Shown: in pieces, positions 40,000 through 51,970 of the stretch | Layout: every line of letters begins with the position of its first letter | Position numbering within the stretch: position 1 is the stretch's first letter | From: Muraenolepis orangiensis | Taxonomy: Eukaryota > Chordata > Actinopteri > Gadiformes > Muraenolepididae | NCBI GenBank assembly: GCA_027704905.1 | Contig: CM051006.1 | Location: forward strand, 9,375,737 to 9,439,736 | Reading direction: 5' to 3' | DNA length: 64,000 nucleotides | The notes under the pieces: model-generated | Told to the model about the DNA's origin: nothing | Seen by the model: only the letters and a program-made list of their open reading frames with translations | Database searches by the model: none | Translations under genes and position numbers: made by a program

Positions 40000-41082
40000 T
40001 GCGCAGTTTTACGGTTGGCAAAAGGTCCTTGTTATTGGTTTCTTTTACATGGAAAGTACGGCGTGATCGACTGCTTTACGCAAGTTTCTAGTCACTGAAT
40101 ACATAAAAAAAGTTATTTAGTTCTATATATTCTTCTAAAGAATGATAAAGGTTCGATTTCAGACCCATACACATTAAAGGATGGCAAAATATGTAAACCT
40201 GATCGATACGTTAGGGATCGACACGAAGGAGTCTCTCAAGTCTTTACAATCACTGGAAGCTGATCAGTTGTTCCTTAGTGGTCACGTTAAACCGCAATTT
40301 AGCTGTTATTTCATGCATCATTCATATGCATTTTATTATGTTAAGTTAAGTTTTCGAACGGTTTCCATTCCAATAACTGAGATAATGTCATCAAAAGTTT
40401 ATAAACTGAACATAATCGTTACCCAATAAATACTGACCTGACAGGAAGATCTACATATCATCCATCAGTCACTTTATTGATCTTTTTTATTGTGTACAGT
40501 ATCTTTATAGAAGGTCTTTAGTGTTTTAGAAAAGTACTATTACTTATAATACTGCGGAAGGGAATGAGGAGTGAGCATTTCATTGTACGTGTTGTGCACA
40601 TGGAAAATCAATATCAATCCTGAATCTTGAGTATATTGGCTCACGAGACCCCCCACCCACCCGCCGGTGTGGGCGTGGCCTAAACTCTGTCTATAGTTGA
40701 CTTTTTGCCCCCCCCCCCCAGCGCAAATGTCAAACTTCGCCTATGGTGATGAGTAAACAGAAAAGTTAAGGTGTGGTCTTATGAATAACAAAAATAAAAT
40801 AAAAATATATATATATATATATACCGTATATAACATATGATATGATAATATTAAAGATTATAGCAAACCATCCGTGTAAAACACTGTGATTTGATTCCTA
40901 TGGGTTTCATTTGCACTTGACCGTTTGAACAGCTGTGGGGTTAAGAACACGTCCAACCATCCAATCAGGTGTGTAGGGGTGTGTAGGTGCTTGTCGTGTC
41001 CGTCCGGACACGACAAGCACACGTAATGTGGTGCATTGTCTTTGGCTTGAGAGGAGGAGACGGTTCTGTTACTACTGACTAA
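40000..41082. other. Segment shared with 19170-20230
   Basis: Duplicate of the region after gypsy copy 1, with the same small frame at ATG 40181 and the same palindrome at 40987. A C-rich segment at 40646-40800 (cccccacccacccgccggtg, then gggcgtggcc) replaces the TA tract of the first copy. Confidence 0.5.
40987..41020. promoter_or_regulatory. 34-bp perfect palindrome upstream of APOL unit C
   Basis: Identical to the palindrome at 20134-20167: 16-base arms and a 2-base centre. Confidence 0.4.
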
Positions 41083-41191
41083 CTAATCGCAGTGAGTGTG
41101 GTTGAAATACAGTTCTTTAAACCAATTAGGTCTCAAACTGCATTCATTCAGATGCGCACTAAAGGAAGAGTTCAGCAAAGAGCTAAACAAG
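41083..41191 (+). other. Putative 5' non-coding exon of APOL unit C
   Basis: Equivalent of 20230-20338, ending at aacaag/gtaagt. Left edge is a guess. Confidence 0.3.
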
Positions 41192-42339
41192 GTAAGTGTC
41201 TCAATGTGTGTTCCCCCTGCCTCCACCAGAGGGCAGCATCAACCCTTGGTCATTCTCACCCGCAGCTGCAGCGCTGATTCCTGTTTCCCGACCCTACCTG
41301 CCCGGTTCCCGACCTCCTGCCTGTCCTCGACTACGTCTCTGCCTGCCCCATGTCTGGTTCGACTGTGTGATCATTGTGCTGGGATCTGGGATAATTTATA
41401 TTAAATATCACCAACTTCTCCCGGTGTCCCGTGTGTGCTGCATTTTGGTCCCAACCCTAATCCGTGACAGTACAGGGTAAAACTGACAGTAATCTCAACA
41501 TTTTTGATTAAAATGACTTGTTTTTATGGTTCGTGTTTTGGCCCACAACTTTACCAAAGACACGAACAAACGGTTACATGAATTCAGAACGACAAGTTGT
41601 CACGTGATTTCCAAGAAGTCAGGGTGGCCGGATCGAGAGGCACTAACTGTTTGTGGGCCTTTAGATTAGATTCGATTCAAATGTATTATCGCACAGCAAA
41701 AGTACAGCGAAAAGAAGTTTACTAGGTACTGGTGTGTATACAGTTTTTATAGATTTATAGTTCGTTTTTTCTAGTTTTTCTAGTTTATAGAGTAGGTATG
41801 AGATATGTGCAGATATAGGTGTGTGTATATACATATACATATATACAGGTACCAGCTCCTGGCTGGGGAAACTCACTAGAGACCGAGTTGACTGGACTTT
41901 GAAGTCAGGAGATCAGGAGGGTTTGGTTTTCTTGTAAAAGCTGCAGAGAGCAACGTGCTCCCATAATACTTTGGATTCCTGCTCAATGCTGATTGGTGCA
42001 TTTGCTGCATTCTTGAGAATGAAAAACGAAACAGAAAGATATGTAATCAGTCCTTTCTGTTTGCCCCTGCTGAGCCCTTCATTTGGGGAGCTTACTATAT
42101 TTATTTTTTGGGTTGGGTGACAATACATTGGGTTTATGTGTTGTCAGTCATTATATCTGTTAGATTGGTGAATCTATCAAATGCTGAGATGGAAACTGAC
42201 GACAGAACGACGTCTCTGAGGTAAGTCTTCAAACTCACTCTTTCGGTTTGTAGGAGACACATGTCGAGTATTTTGATGTTCTAAATAGATACGATACCAC
42301 GCAAGATAAAGTATTATAGTACTATGGTGGCAGTATAGC

Positions 42340-43540
42340 TGCCTCTCTACCCCTCTCCGCCTAACTTCTCTCTACCCCTCTCTTCCTCACCTACCCCTCT
42401 CTTCCTCACCTACCCTTCTCTTCCTCACCTACCCCTCTCTTCCTCACTCCCCCTCTCTTCCTCTCTACCCCTCTCTTCCTCACTCCCTCTCTCTTCCTCA
42501 CCTTCCCCCCTCTTCCTCACCTACCCCCCTCTTCCTCACTCCCTCTCTCTTCCTCACCAACCCTTCTCTTCCTCACCTACCCCTCTTCCTCACCCACCCT
42601 TCTCTTCCTCATCTACCCCTCTTCCTCACCTACCCTTCTCTTCCTCACTCCCTCTCTCTCTCTTCCTCACCTTCCCCCCTCTTCCTCACCTACCCCCCTC
42701 TTCCTCACTCCCTCTCTCTTCCTCACCAACCCCTCTCTTCCTCACCTACCCCTCTCTTCCTCACCTACCCTTCTCTTCCTCACCTACCCCTCTCTTCCTC
42801 ACCTACCCCACTCTTCCTCACTCCCTCTCTTCCTCACCTACCCCTCTCTTCCTCATCTACCCCTCTTCCTCACCTACCCCCCTCTTCCTCACTCCCTCTC
42901 TCTTCCTCACTCCCTCTCTCTTCCTCACATATCCCTCTCTTCCCTACCTACCCCCCTATTCCTCACTCCCCTTCTCTTCCTCACCTACCCCTCTCTTCCT
43001 CACTCCCCTTCTCTTCCTCACCTACCCCTTCTCTTCCTCACCTACCCCTCTCTTCCTCACCTACCCCACTCTTCCTCACTACCCCTCTCTTCCTCATCTA
43101 CCCCTCTCTTCCTCATCTACCCCTCTTCCTCACCTACCCTTTTTCCTCACCTACCCCCCTCTTCCTCACCTTCCCCCCTCTTCCTCATCTACCCCCCTCT
43201 TCCTCACTCCCTCTCTCTTCCTCACTCCCTCTCTTCCCTACCTACCCCTCTCTTCCTCACTCCCTCTCTCTTCCTCACATATCCCTCTCTTCCCTACCTA
43301 CCCCCCTATTCCTTACTCCCCCTCTCTTCCTCACCTACCCCTCTCTTCCTCATCTACCCCTCTCTTCCTCACCTACCCCTCTCTTCCTCATCTACCCCCC
43401 TCTTCCTCACTACCCCTCTCTTCCTCACCTACCCGTCTCTCCCTCACCGACCCTTCTCTCCCTCACCGACCCGTCTCTCCCTCACCGACCCGTCTCTTCC
43501 TCACCTAGCCCTTCCTCACCTAACCTTTTCTCTCTCTCTA
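42340..43540. repeat. CT-rich tandem array in intron 1 of unit C
   Basis: About 1.2 kb of pyrimidine-only-like repeats (cttcctcacctacccctct and variants), almost purine-free on this strand. It is an expansion of the 0.64-kb unit B array. Confidence 0.92.
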
Positions 43541-44755
43541 ATATAATCGGCAGTAGTGGTGTTCCGCTCTCCCCCTACACTCTAGAGCAGACTAGTTGTA
43601 CTACAGCAGACTAGTTGTAAGGAAGGTATAAATGGCAGATGTAGCAAAGTAAAAGGTAGTCAGCTAAAAAATATACTTGAGCAGAGTACAAGTACCGTTT
43701 TAAAAAACAAACAGGAAAGTACTCATTCCTCCGGAAAACCTCAACGCACAATGTGCGTATGACTTGTACTCATAACTACCCACCCCTGTGCGATGCTAGC
43801 TATATATAGCCTATAACTTAAAGATAAAATATGGAATTGACTGACTCCTTCTTCGTCTTTCTGCCTCTTCTTCCTTGTTCAGAGAGAAAGCAGTAAATGC
43901 TGTGCGGCTGTATGCCTCGGATACACTGGACTACGGTGACACAGTCACACAATTCTGCGACGGACATTGTAAATGGATGGAGGAGAGGAAGACAGACTTA
44001 TGGATGCTGATGTACATCCAACAGAGCCTTAAAGATCCAGAAGTCTACAACGCTAAGACTGAAGCCGTGGATAAATACTTCGAGAACCTGTTGACTACCG
44101 GAAGCTGCCATGAAGTGCTTGTGAAACGGCTGGCTTTGGTCCTGAACAACACAGTAAAAGGAATGGAGAAGCTTGGTTACTACCTGGAGGCCATAGAGAA
44201 GCTTGCGGTCACCTCTCTGCACATGTTCCCGGGGAAGATGTTGAGGAGATGATCTACGGGAGATGCGGCCTCAAAAGAGTTGAAGCCAGCATCTTTGCAG
44301 CCCGCCTGGTCTGCCCTCTCCTTCTGCTGTTTAAGAGAAATGCTTCGGCCTTCTTCCTGCCAGACCTCTTCAATGTGGACGTCTTTGTGTTGGAGTTGGA
44401 AAAGTACATTCAAACGACTGAGAAGATCTGCTCGGGAATGGAAATAAGGTAGGATGTCTCATTATAAACATAAGCACTAGATTCTAGTGATGCATTCCTG
44501 GATTAATTCACTAATGGCACAGTCTCAAGGCAATGTGGAAGAGGTATAACTTGCCATGTCATTCACAGCTCCATTGACTGTGGTCACAAGCAACATTCAA
44601 TTCACTTTGCTGGGGATTTCCCTGATGGTGACCTGCAAAACACCCTTTCTCATGTCGACCAGCTGTCTCGTATCAGGTAAGCATCAATCCTATGGGCTAG
44701 ATCACCAACAGTAACATTTCCATAGATAACATAAATTGTCCACAAACCTGGACAT

Positions 44756-44758
<3 letters not shown>

Positions 44759-44790
<32 letters not shown>
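44759..44790. repeat. (CA)n tract in APOL unit C intron 3
   Basis: 32-base CA run, the shortest of the three homologous tracts. Confidence 0.95.
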
Positions 44791-44792
<2 letters not shown>

Positions 44793-45239
44793 GGATCTAG
44801 ATTTGACGTTGCTACTCAGAAGACGCATGCAATTGATTTTAAATGAATAGAAAACGTATGTTTGCAACACACATTGTATGTGTTGGTGTTTCACAGCTGT
44901 CCAGAACAACTCCTCACGAGGGCTATACGATGAATCTCTATCCAGCGTCTATCACTAACCTCTATGAAAAAAGGAAGTTCAAAAATCGAAGTACATTTTT
45001 CAAATAAACGTACAACAATGTAATCTCCAGTTTTTCCCTCTTGTTTTCAGTTCCCATTAGCAGCAAGTGATCATATCCAATCAATTCCCCTTTTAGTATT
45101 TTCGGTTCTATTTCTTACAGGCCACGCCCCCTAGGCTTCGCCTTATGGGCTTGTCCCGCGCATTCTCGCACCTGGTGTGTGGCCGTCCCGCTCTGATCAG
45201 AACAGTCGAGCTTTGGGCTGTGGGCTCATCAGAACCTGC

Positions 45240-47420
45240 TCAGTCTGAGAGCCTTACATATCGTGGGCACCCAGAATCTTGGTGGCGGACCTCATGTGGC
45301 GGTTGCATCCCAGCATTGTCATTGACTAATCGGGCAGAGGTTTGGGACGGCCCAGGTGGATCTGTTTTTGCATCCGGTGAGAATACCCACTGCGAGATGT
45401 GGTTCTCTCTCAACCCAAAGGACCAGCCTCCGCTGGGGGTGGATGCGATGGCTCACACATTGTGGCCGTGGACGGTTTGGTATGCCTCAGTCTCAGCTGA
45501 TTCACCCTCTTTTAGAGAGAATCAGACAGGAGTGTCTGTCATTAATTCGGGTAGCCCCAGGGAGCCAATCATCCTTATGGTTCGTGGAACTAGCAGCGCT
45601 CTTAGCCGTAGCCAGTGCCGACCAGGCCAGATGCGCTGTCACAGGCACACGGGACTATTTTCCACACGCGATATGTCGGCCGGTGTTGTTTTGGCTTCTG
45701 AGAGGTTGATTCTGCAGGACAGAGGTTTGTCTGCAGCAGTTATCAATACTATTCAGGGTGCACGCACGCCTCCACATCTGCTCTTTATGCAGCTTAGTGG
45801 GGTGCTTTCTCTAATGCCTCGTTTCCACCAAAGCAAGCCTAGTTCTAGCTCTCGGGTGGCGCTAGAGCCGGTTCGCAGTTGGTTCAACTGGCGAGCCGTC
45901 TAAGAACCGGTTTGCGTTTCCACCGACATTTTCGCCGAGAGAGCCACGTCATGACGTCACTGTTAACGTCTCTGCTTTCCCAGCAGCTAGCGCCAACTTC
46001 CACAACAGTATATTACATGATGGATGTAAAATAGTTGCTCCTGGCTTTCAGGCTACAAACAGCTGCTCGTCTTTAGTGCTATGGACGCGATTACGTTGAA
46101 GCCCCTAACTGTGATAAAGGACTATACTAATAAAATGGACTTGACGTTAGAGATGCATTAATAGAGTACTTAAACAGAAGGGACCATTTGCCTTTTCTTC
46201 TTCAAAACTGTCATCTTGTATTATGTTTCTCGGTTGATAAAGCATAATGAAGCGGACATTGTATGAAAAATAGAAATGTTTTATTTAAAAAAAACAACAT
46301 TAAATACACAATATACAGTAATCACAAAATGTAAAAGTACAGAGTGCAGTGTAATAAGTCCATGTTAATAAAGCTCCGAGGGGCTGAGGGGCTCCTGTGA
46401 GCTGCAGCCCAGTGGGGGCGGTAGCTCCGCATCGCATCGTCCAGGGAAGACGACTCCATAAACAAAAACAAATGAAAAGTGCATTAAACCATGACTCCAT
46501 TACACTTTACTGTTTTTAGAAAGTAGCATCCTGACGTTATCAAGGCTAATATCGGCTAACAGAAGCCTAGCAATCATAGCTCCTCATTTCTGATGATAGG
46601 AACATAACATTGATGTGATAATGAGCAGCTCGCTAAACAGATTATAAATACAAAGCTGGTTGGCAACACGGGAAAGATTAATAAAGTAAAACTTACCAGG
46701 ACCAGAGTGACAGCAGCGGATCATCAGTTTGTTATCGATTAGCTCCTCGTATCGTCCAGTTTGTTATCGATTAGCTCCTCGTATCGTCCAGTTTGTTATC
46801 GATTAGCTCCTCGGTTCTGTCCCCCGCTGAAGACATCTCGCGCTGTAGTTTTTCTAATAGCGGTTTGTTCTAGAAGCTCCTCTAGTTTATTGTGACCTTC
46901 TGCCGAGGACAACAACGCAAACAAACGCAGTTTGTCTCGTCCACGGACCACTGTCACCTTCATGTCCACGGCGAATTTTACTGATTTAAAAAATGGCGGA
47001 AAAAAACTTTGAGTTTGTTTTGAGTTTGTCCGATAAGCCCCGCCCCCAGCCCCTGACGTAGTGGAGCCTGCTGGCTAGCCCAGCTTCGAAGTGGAGCCGC
47101 AAACAAACCACTTAACCGGGCCAGAAAGTGGCTCCATCGCGGTGGAAACGCAAAGAACTGGTTCGAGATGACGCGCAAGCTCCGAACCAGCCCTCAAAAC
47201 AGCTTGGTGGAAACGAGGCATAAGTGGTGCGATCCCAATCGAGTGGTCCCATCTCGCTGTGAGATCGGAAGCGTGCCGAGCTTCTTACAATCCTTGCTGG
47301 AGAAGGGCTTGGTGGAAGACATTTGCGCAGCAGCTTCATGGCCTACCCTGGCCCTTTTGTCAGCTTTACATGCTGCCAGGGGCTCTATTGGTCACTGTGT
47401 TGGAATCAGGGAACATGCTC
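45240..47420 (+). pseudogene. DIRS remnant in unit C, interrupted by a MITE
   Basis: Same blocks as in units A and B (RNase H-like LHPSIV, NPKDQPPLGVDAMAH, recombinase-like SVPSFLQSLLEKG), split by the MITE at 45815-47220. The open frame of 252 residues at 45145 mixes frames of the old element and is not a gene. Confidence 0.7.
45815..47220. mobile_element. PIF/Harbinger-type MITE, complete copy in unit C
   Basis: 1406 bases with perfect 17-base inverted ends (tgcctcgtttccaccaa) and a TAA duplication at 45812-45814 and 47221-47223. Unit A shows the empty site (ctctaagtggtgcg). A 3-bp TAA duplication is the mark of PIF/Harbinger. No transposase frame. Inside are three 32-base tandem repeats and second internal copies of a tttgc(g)tttccaccg motif near both ends. 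Confidence 0.85.
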
Positions 47421-48837
47421 CCTGCTCCTAGCGAGGGACAGGAATAAGGTTTTCTGCTCAGAGCTGTTACAATGCCTAACGTTGCTCCTGGCGTAAACCT
47501 ATTACTCCTTGTCGCTCTGCAGTGTCTTGACGGCTCGTCGTTTAAGAGTGACCGGGTATTCAACCTGTAACCATACTGGTTACAGGTTGAAACCGGCGTT
47601 AGAACTTTGAATGTACGCGATGCGCGCATTTGACAAGCCCATAAGGCAAAGCATAGACGGCTACACCTATAATCATGGAACTAGAGTTATAATAACAACA
47701 ATGATTTTGGACTTTCCCCTTATCCACCTTATGGCCAGGTAGTTTAGGGAAATGTACTTGAAACTAACACACATTTCCACCAAACTAACCATGTTAAAGC
47801 ATCTTTCTTAACACTTTTCTCAGGATGGACCCAAACTTCAGACTGGTGAACCTATTCCAGGACGGATCTGTGTCTTGCTTCATCGACCAATTCACAAAGT
47901 GCCAAGCCAGAATGTATACGTTCCTTGAAGACTTGGAAGGTACGGCCATCCAGCTGGACAGTATGAAGAAGGGCTCTCAGATCTCCTCCATCACTGGTAG
48001 CTCAGTGGGGGTGGTGGGTGGTGTTTTATCCATTGTTGGTCTGGCTCTAGCCCCTTTTACAGCTGGGGTATCTCTGGGTCTGACCTTGGGTGGGATGGGG
48101 CTGGGAATTACCAGTGGAGTCAACAGTGCAGTCACCGGGGTAACAGAGATGGTAGTCAATAAAACACAGCAGAATAAAGCCAATGAGGTTTTCAACCACT
48201 TCATTGAGGATATGAGTCAGATCCAGGCTTGCCTAGAGGAGGTGGCCAACCAGAGGGAGTTGACATTAGGAGCGGATTATTTGGATGTTGTGAAGAGGTT
48301 GGGGGGAAATATATTTTCAATCTGCAAAAATGTAAAAAGCATTTGTAAGAGGTTCTCGGCTCTGAAAGTGCTAAGAAATGAAGAGTTAATCACAAGCACT
48401 GGCCGGCTTGCACTGCAGGAGTCCAGGGGTTTATCCAGTGCAGCTAGAGTGTCCATAGAAGTCACAGATGTAGGGCAGGCAGGGCTTAAAGGAACCCTGG
48501 CAGTCTCCAAAACAGCCAGGGTTGTTGGTTTCGCTGTCAATGCCCTGTTCATTGGTTGGGACATCTACAGTATTTGTAGTGTGAGCATTGATTTGGCTAA
48601 AGGGGACAAAAGTGAAGCCTCACAGTTCATCAGATCCAGGGCAAAACTTTTGCGCTCAGAGCTGGACTTCTGGCAAAGCATGGAGGCCTCATTGCAAACT
48701 GGGAAACTAACATCAGAAAGAAACCAAATAATCCTGGAGATGAATCTGGAGACAATTGGTGAAAAATAGTGTATCATCTGTTGAGATCCTTACACACCTT
48801 TCAGTTAATATGGTAGAACACAGAATATCGCGATAAA

Positions 48838-48843
48838 AATAAA
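48838..48843 (+). terminator. Polyadenylation signal of APOL unit C
   Basis: AATAAA about 70 bases after the stop. Confidence 0.6.
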
Positions 48844-48849
48844 GGTAAT

Positions 48850-49940
48850 AATCAATTTTAAGAATCAAATGTAATTAATGTTTGTGATATAGTGATTACC
48901 TATAATCCTGAATATAGCAGAGGTGAGGGGAAATTAAGGTTAATTGATAAGGCTTCAAATATGTTTATGCCTTTAAAAGTATATTACATTAAGCAAGGTG
49001 TGGGAATGTTGTGGGATCTGTATTTTAATCATAATAATAATCAGTGTTCTAATCATTGTTATTCGATTGTTGTACATCGATTATTTGGATGCTAAGATGT
49101 TATTTAAAAAGTTATTATGATCTATCTGCTTGGCCCTGCTTGAACCTCACTATAAAAGGAAATGTCCTGGATTACAAAACACGTCCTGGTGGACATCCAG
49201 TTAATGAATACTTCTGTGATGAGCATAGGCGGAGTTTGCGGGGGGCATTGCCCCCCCAAGTGGCCGAAATGTGTTACTGAATCAAGTCTAACATTTTGTC
49301 TAAAATAGTTCCAATCCAAATATTTATTGTATATCTCCAAATATTTTAATAGATGTAATAAAATACAATTATTCTAACACCAAAATCTTAATTATATTAT
49401 CTTTTGTTTTAAATCAATTCATTGATATGAATGTCATGTGACATGTGACGTTTGAAGTTAGACACGCCTCTATTTTGAGCACGTAGCGATTCGGCTAGCT
49501 GTGTTCTATACGCTGAGCAGTAATGGAGATTTTTTGAATTATTTTTAGAACGTTATTAATATTTACTAACCTATTTTAACAACCCTGAGAATTTTCTTAT
49601 TTTGTGTGTGCTATAAGTTGGACAGCGAGTGTTTTTTTAAATAGTTTTCAATGTAACACGAAATGTGTTCATGTGTACACTAAATGTTTTAAAAGGGTAC
49701 ATGGAAAATGAAAGCCTGTTGAATAAAATCGAATTGATATTTCACTTTTCAGACTTTAACTTTATGGTTGCCAGTGGTCTTCAGTTGTGTGCGTCAGTGC
49801 CCTCATGTGTGACAGAGCAATACCCCACGTGACCATGTGTGATATTGATAAGTGATCAGAAACTGATTTGATGCGCTATGTTGTTTGGCTTTATGTCATC
49901 TTAAGGGTCTTCTGTTACTGTATCGTAGTACACATACAGA
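48850..49940. other. APOL unit C 3' flank, end of the duplicated array
   Basis: Homology to unit A and B flanks continues to about 49690 (aatgttttaaaag). It then passes into unique sequence with no gypsy element, so this marks the empty site and right end of the array. A roughly 130-base segment at 49430-49565 is absent from A and B. No gene seen. Confidence 0.55.
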
Positions 49941-49944
49941 CGCA

Positions 49945-49998
49945 ATATATATATATATATATATATTGCGCATACATATTATATATGTATATATATGT

Positions 49999-50039
<41 letters not shown>

Positions 50040-50058
50040 TATATATATAAATGTATAT
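49945..50058. repeat. (TA)n-rich tract
   Basis: Imperfect TA/TG dinucleotide repeat directly before the Tc1 end. Confidence 0.85.
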
Positions 50059-50220
50059 ACAGTGAAGGAAATAATTATTTGATCCCTTGTCGATTTTGTA
50101 AGTCTATAATTTTAACGGTAGGTTTATTTTAACAGTGAGAAACTAAATATCAAAAAGAAAATCAAGAAATTTACATCATATCAAAGTTATAAATTGATTT
50201 GCATTTAATTGACTGAAATA

Positions 50221-51221
50221 GAAAAGAAATAGAAAGAGCTGTGTCCGGATTCTCGGTACAAAGTCAGGCCTGTTCTCAGTGGGTGTTGGCCTCCGCCAGG
50301 GCTGCGCTTTGTCACCCATCCTGTTTGTGATTTTCATGGACAGGATTTCAAGGCGTAGTCATGGAGGGGAGGGGTTTCAGTATGGTGGGCTCAGGATTGA
50401 ATCGCTGCTGTTTGCAGATGATGTGGTCCTGTTTGCGTCATCAGTATGTGACCTTCAGCACTCACTGGATCGGTTTGCAGCAGAATGTGAAGCGGCTGGG
50501 ATGAGGATCAGCACCTCCAAATCTGAGGCCATGGTTCTTAGCAGGAAACCGGTGGATTGTCTACTCCAAGTAGGGAGGGAGTCCTTATCCCAAGTGAAGG
50601 AGTTCAAGTATCTCGGGGTCTTGTTCTCGAGTGAGGGGAGGATGGAGCGTGAGATTGACAGGAGAATAGGTGCAGCGGGAGCGGTATTGGGTGCACTTTG
50701 GCGCACCGTTGTAACCAAAAGAGAGCTGAGCCAGAAGGCAAAGCTCTCGATCTACCGATCAGTCTTCGTTCCTACCCTCACCTATGGCCATGAGCAATGG
50801 GTAATGACCGAAAGGACGAGATCGCGAATACAAGCGGCCGAAATGAGTTTCCTCAGGAGGGTGGCTGGTATCTCCCTGAGGGATAGGGTGAGAAGCTCAG
50901 TCACTCGTGAGAGACTCGGAGCCGCTGCTCCTTCACATAGAAAGGAGCCAGTTGAGGTGGTTCGGGCATCTAGTAAGGATGCTTCCTGGTCGCCTCCCGA
51001 GGGAGGTTTTCCAGGCACATCCAACTGGGAAGAGACCACGGGGCAGACCGAGGTACAGGTGGGGTGATTACATCTCCACACTGGCCTGGGAACGCCTCGG
51101 GATCCCCCAGTCAGAGCTAGTCGATGTTGCCAGGGAGAGGGAAGTTTGGAGTCCCCTGCTGGAGCTGCTACCTCCGCGACCCGATTTCGGATAAGCGGGA
51201 GAAGATGGATGGATGGATGGA
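50221..51221 (+). mobile_element. 5'-truncated Rex3/RTE-like LINE
   Basis: A 1-kb fragment flanked by an 11-bp duplication tgactgaaata (50210-50220 and 51222-51232). It codes the C-terminal part of a reverse transcriptase: GLRQGCALSPILFVIFMDRI, then SLLFADDVVLFAS with the catalytic FADD at about 50412, then KEFKYLGVLFSSEGRMEREI. The frame shifts near 50930 and continues as QLRWFGHLVRM. The 3' end is a (GATG)n tail, a known Rex3/RTE mark. Upstream endonuclease and the rest of RT are absent. Confidence 0.82.
50279..51194 (+). pseudogene. LINE reverse transcriptase C-terminal fragment
   Basis: Two overlapping frames (50279-51067 and 50907-51194) together give the second half of an RTE/Rex3-type reverse transcriptase. 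The FADD motif is intact; the thumb and C-terminal regions are split by one frameshift near 50930. The fragment lacks a start and has no endonuclease, so it cannot be active. Confidence 0.8.
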
Positions 51222-51970
51222 TGACTGAAATAACTATTTGATCCCCTTGCAACCAACAAGAATTCTCGCTCCGACAGACCAGTTAGATAAGTCCTCTCAC
51301 TTTAAGAAAGTACTCCTAATATCAACTCATTACCTGTATAAAAGATACCTGTCCAAACTTGTTACCTGTATAAAAGACACCTGTCCACAGAATCAATCAT
51401 CAGATTCCAACCTCGCCACAATGGGCAAGGCCAAAGAGCTGTCTAAGGACATCAGGGACAAGATTGTAGACCTGCACAAGGCTGGAATGGGCTACAAGAC
51501 CAACAGCAAGCAGCTTGGTGAGAAGGAGACAACTGTTGCGACTGGTGTGATTATTCGAAAATGGAGGAAACACAAAATGACCATCAATCGTCTGGGGCTC
51601 CACGCAAGATCTCGCCTCATGGGGTATCGAGGATCATGAGAACGGTGAGGGATCAGCCAAGAACTACACGGGAGGAACAACTATTGGTAACACACTACTC
51701 CTTAATGGATTAAAATCCTGCAGTGCCCAAAAGGTCCCCCTGCTCAAGAAGGCACATGTACAGGCCTGTCTGAAGTTTGCCAATGAACATCTGAATGATT
51801 CAGAGGAGGCTTGGGAGAAGGTGATGTGGTCAGATGAGACCAAAATTTAGATCTTTGGCATCAACTCTACACGCCGTGTTTGGAGGAAGAGAAATGCTGA
51901 CTATAACCCCAAGAACACCATCCCCACTGTCAAGCATGGAGGTGGAAACATTATGCTTTGGGGATGTTTC

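Larger units (their letters stand above)
42189..48769 (+). pseudogene. Apolipoprotein-L-like gene, unit C, one-base frameshift in exon 2
   Basis: Exons at 42189-42220, 43883-44448, 44569-44676 and 47824-48769 with the same GT/AG borders as unit A. Exon 2 is 566 bases rather than 567: the run of five G in units A and B (ccgggggaag) is four G here (44231-44234), which shifts the frame about 118 codons into the exon. Exon 4 is the longest and cleanest of the three (314 codons after its first ATG), with the full hydrophobic hairpin and the segment FSALKVLRNEELITSTG that unit A lacks. If the missing G is an assembly error, this would be the best-preserved gene. A shorter product starting at the exon 4 ATG is also conceivable. 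Confidence 0.75.

Noticed and set aside
45145..45903. 252-residue open frame as a host gene
   Set aside because: It passes out of frame through the DIRS remnant and into the MITE; the same is true for 23647-24267.
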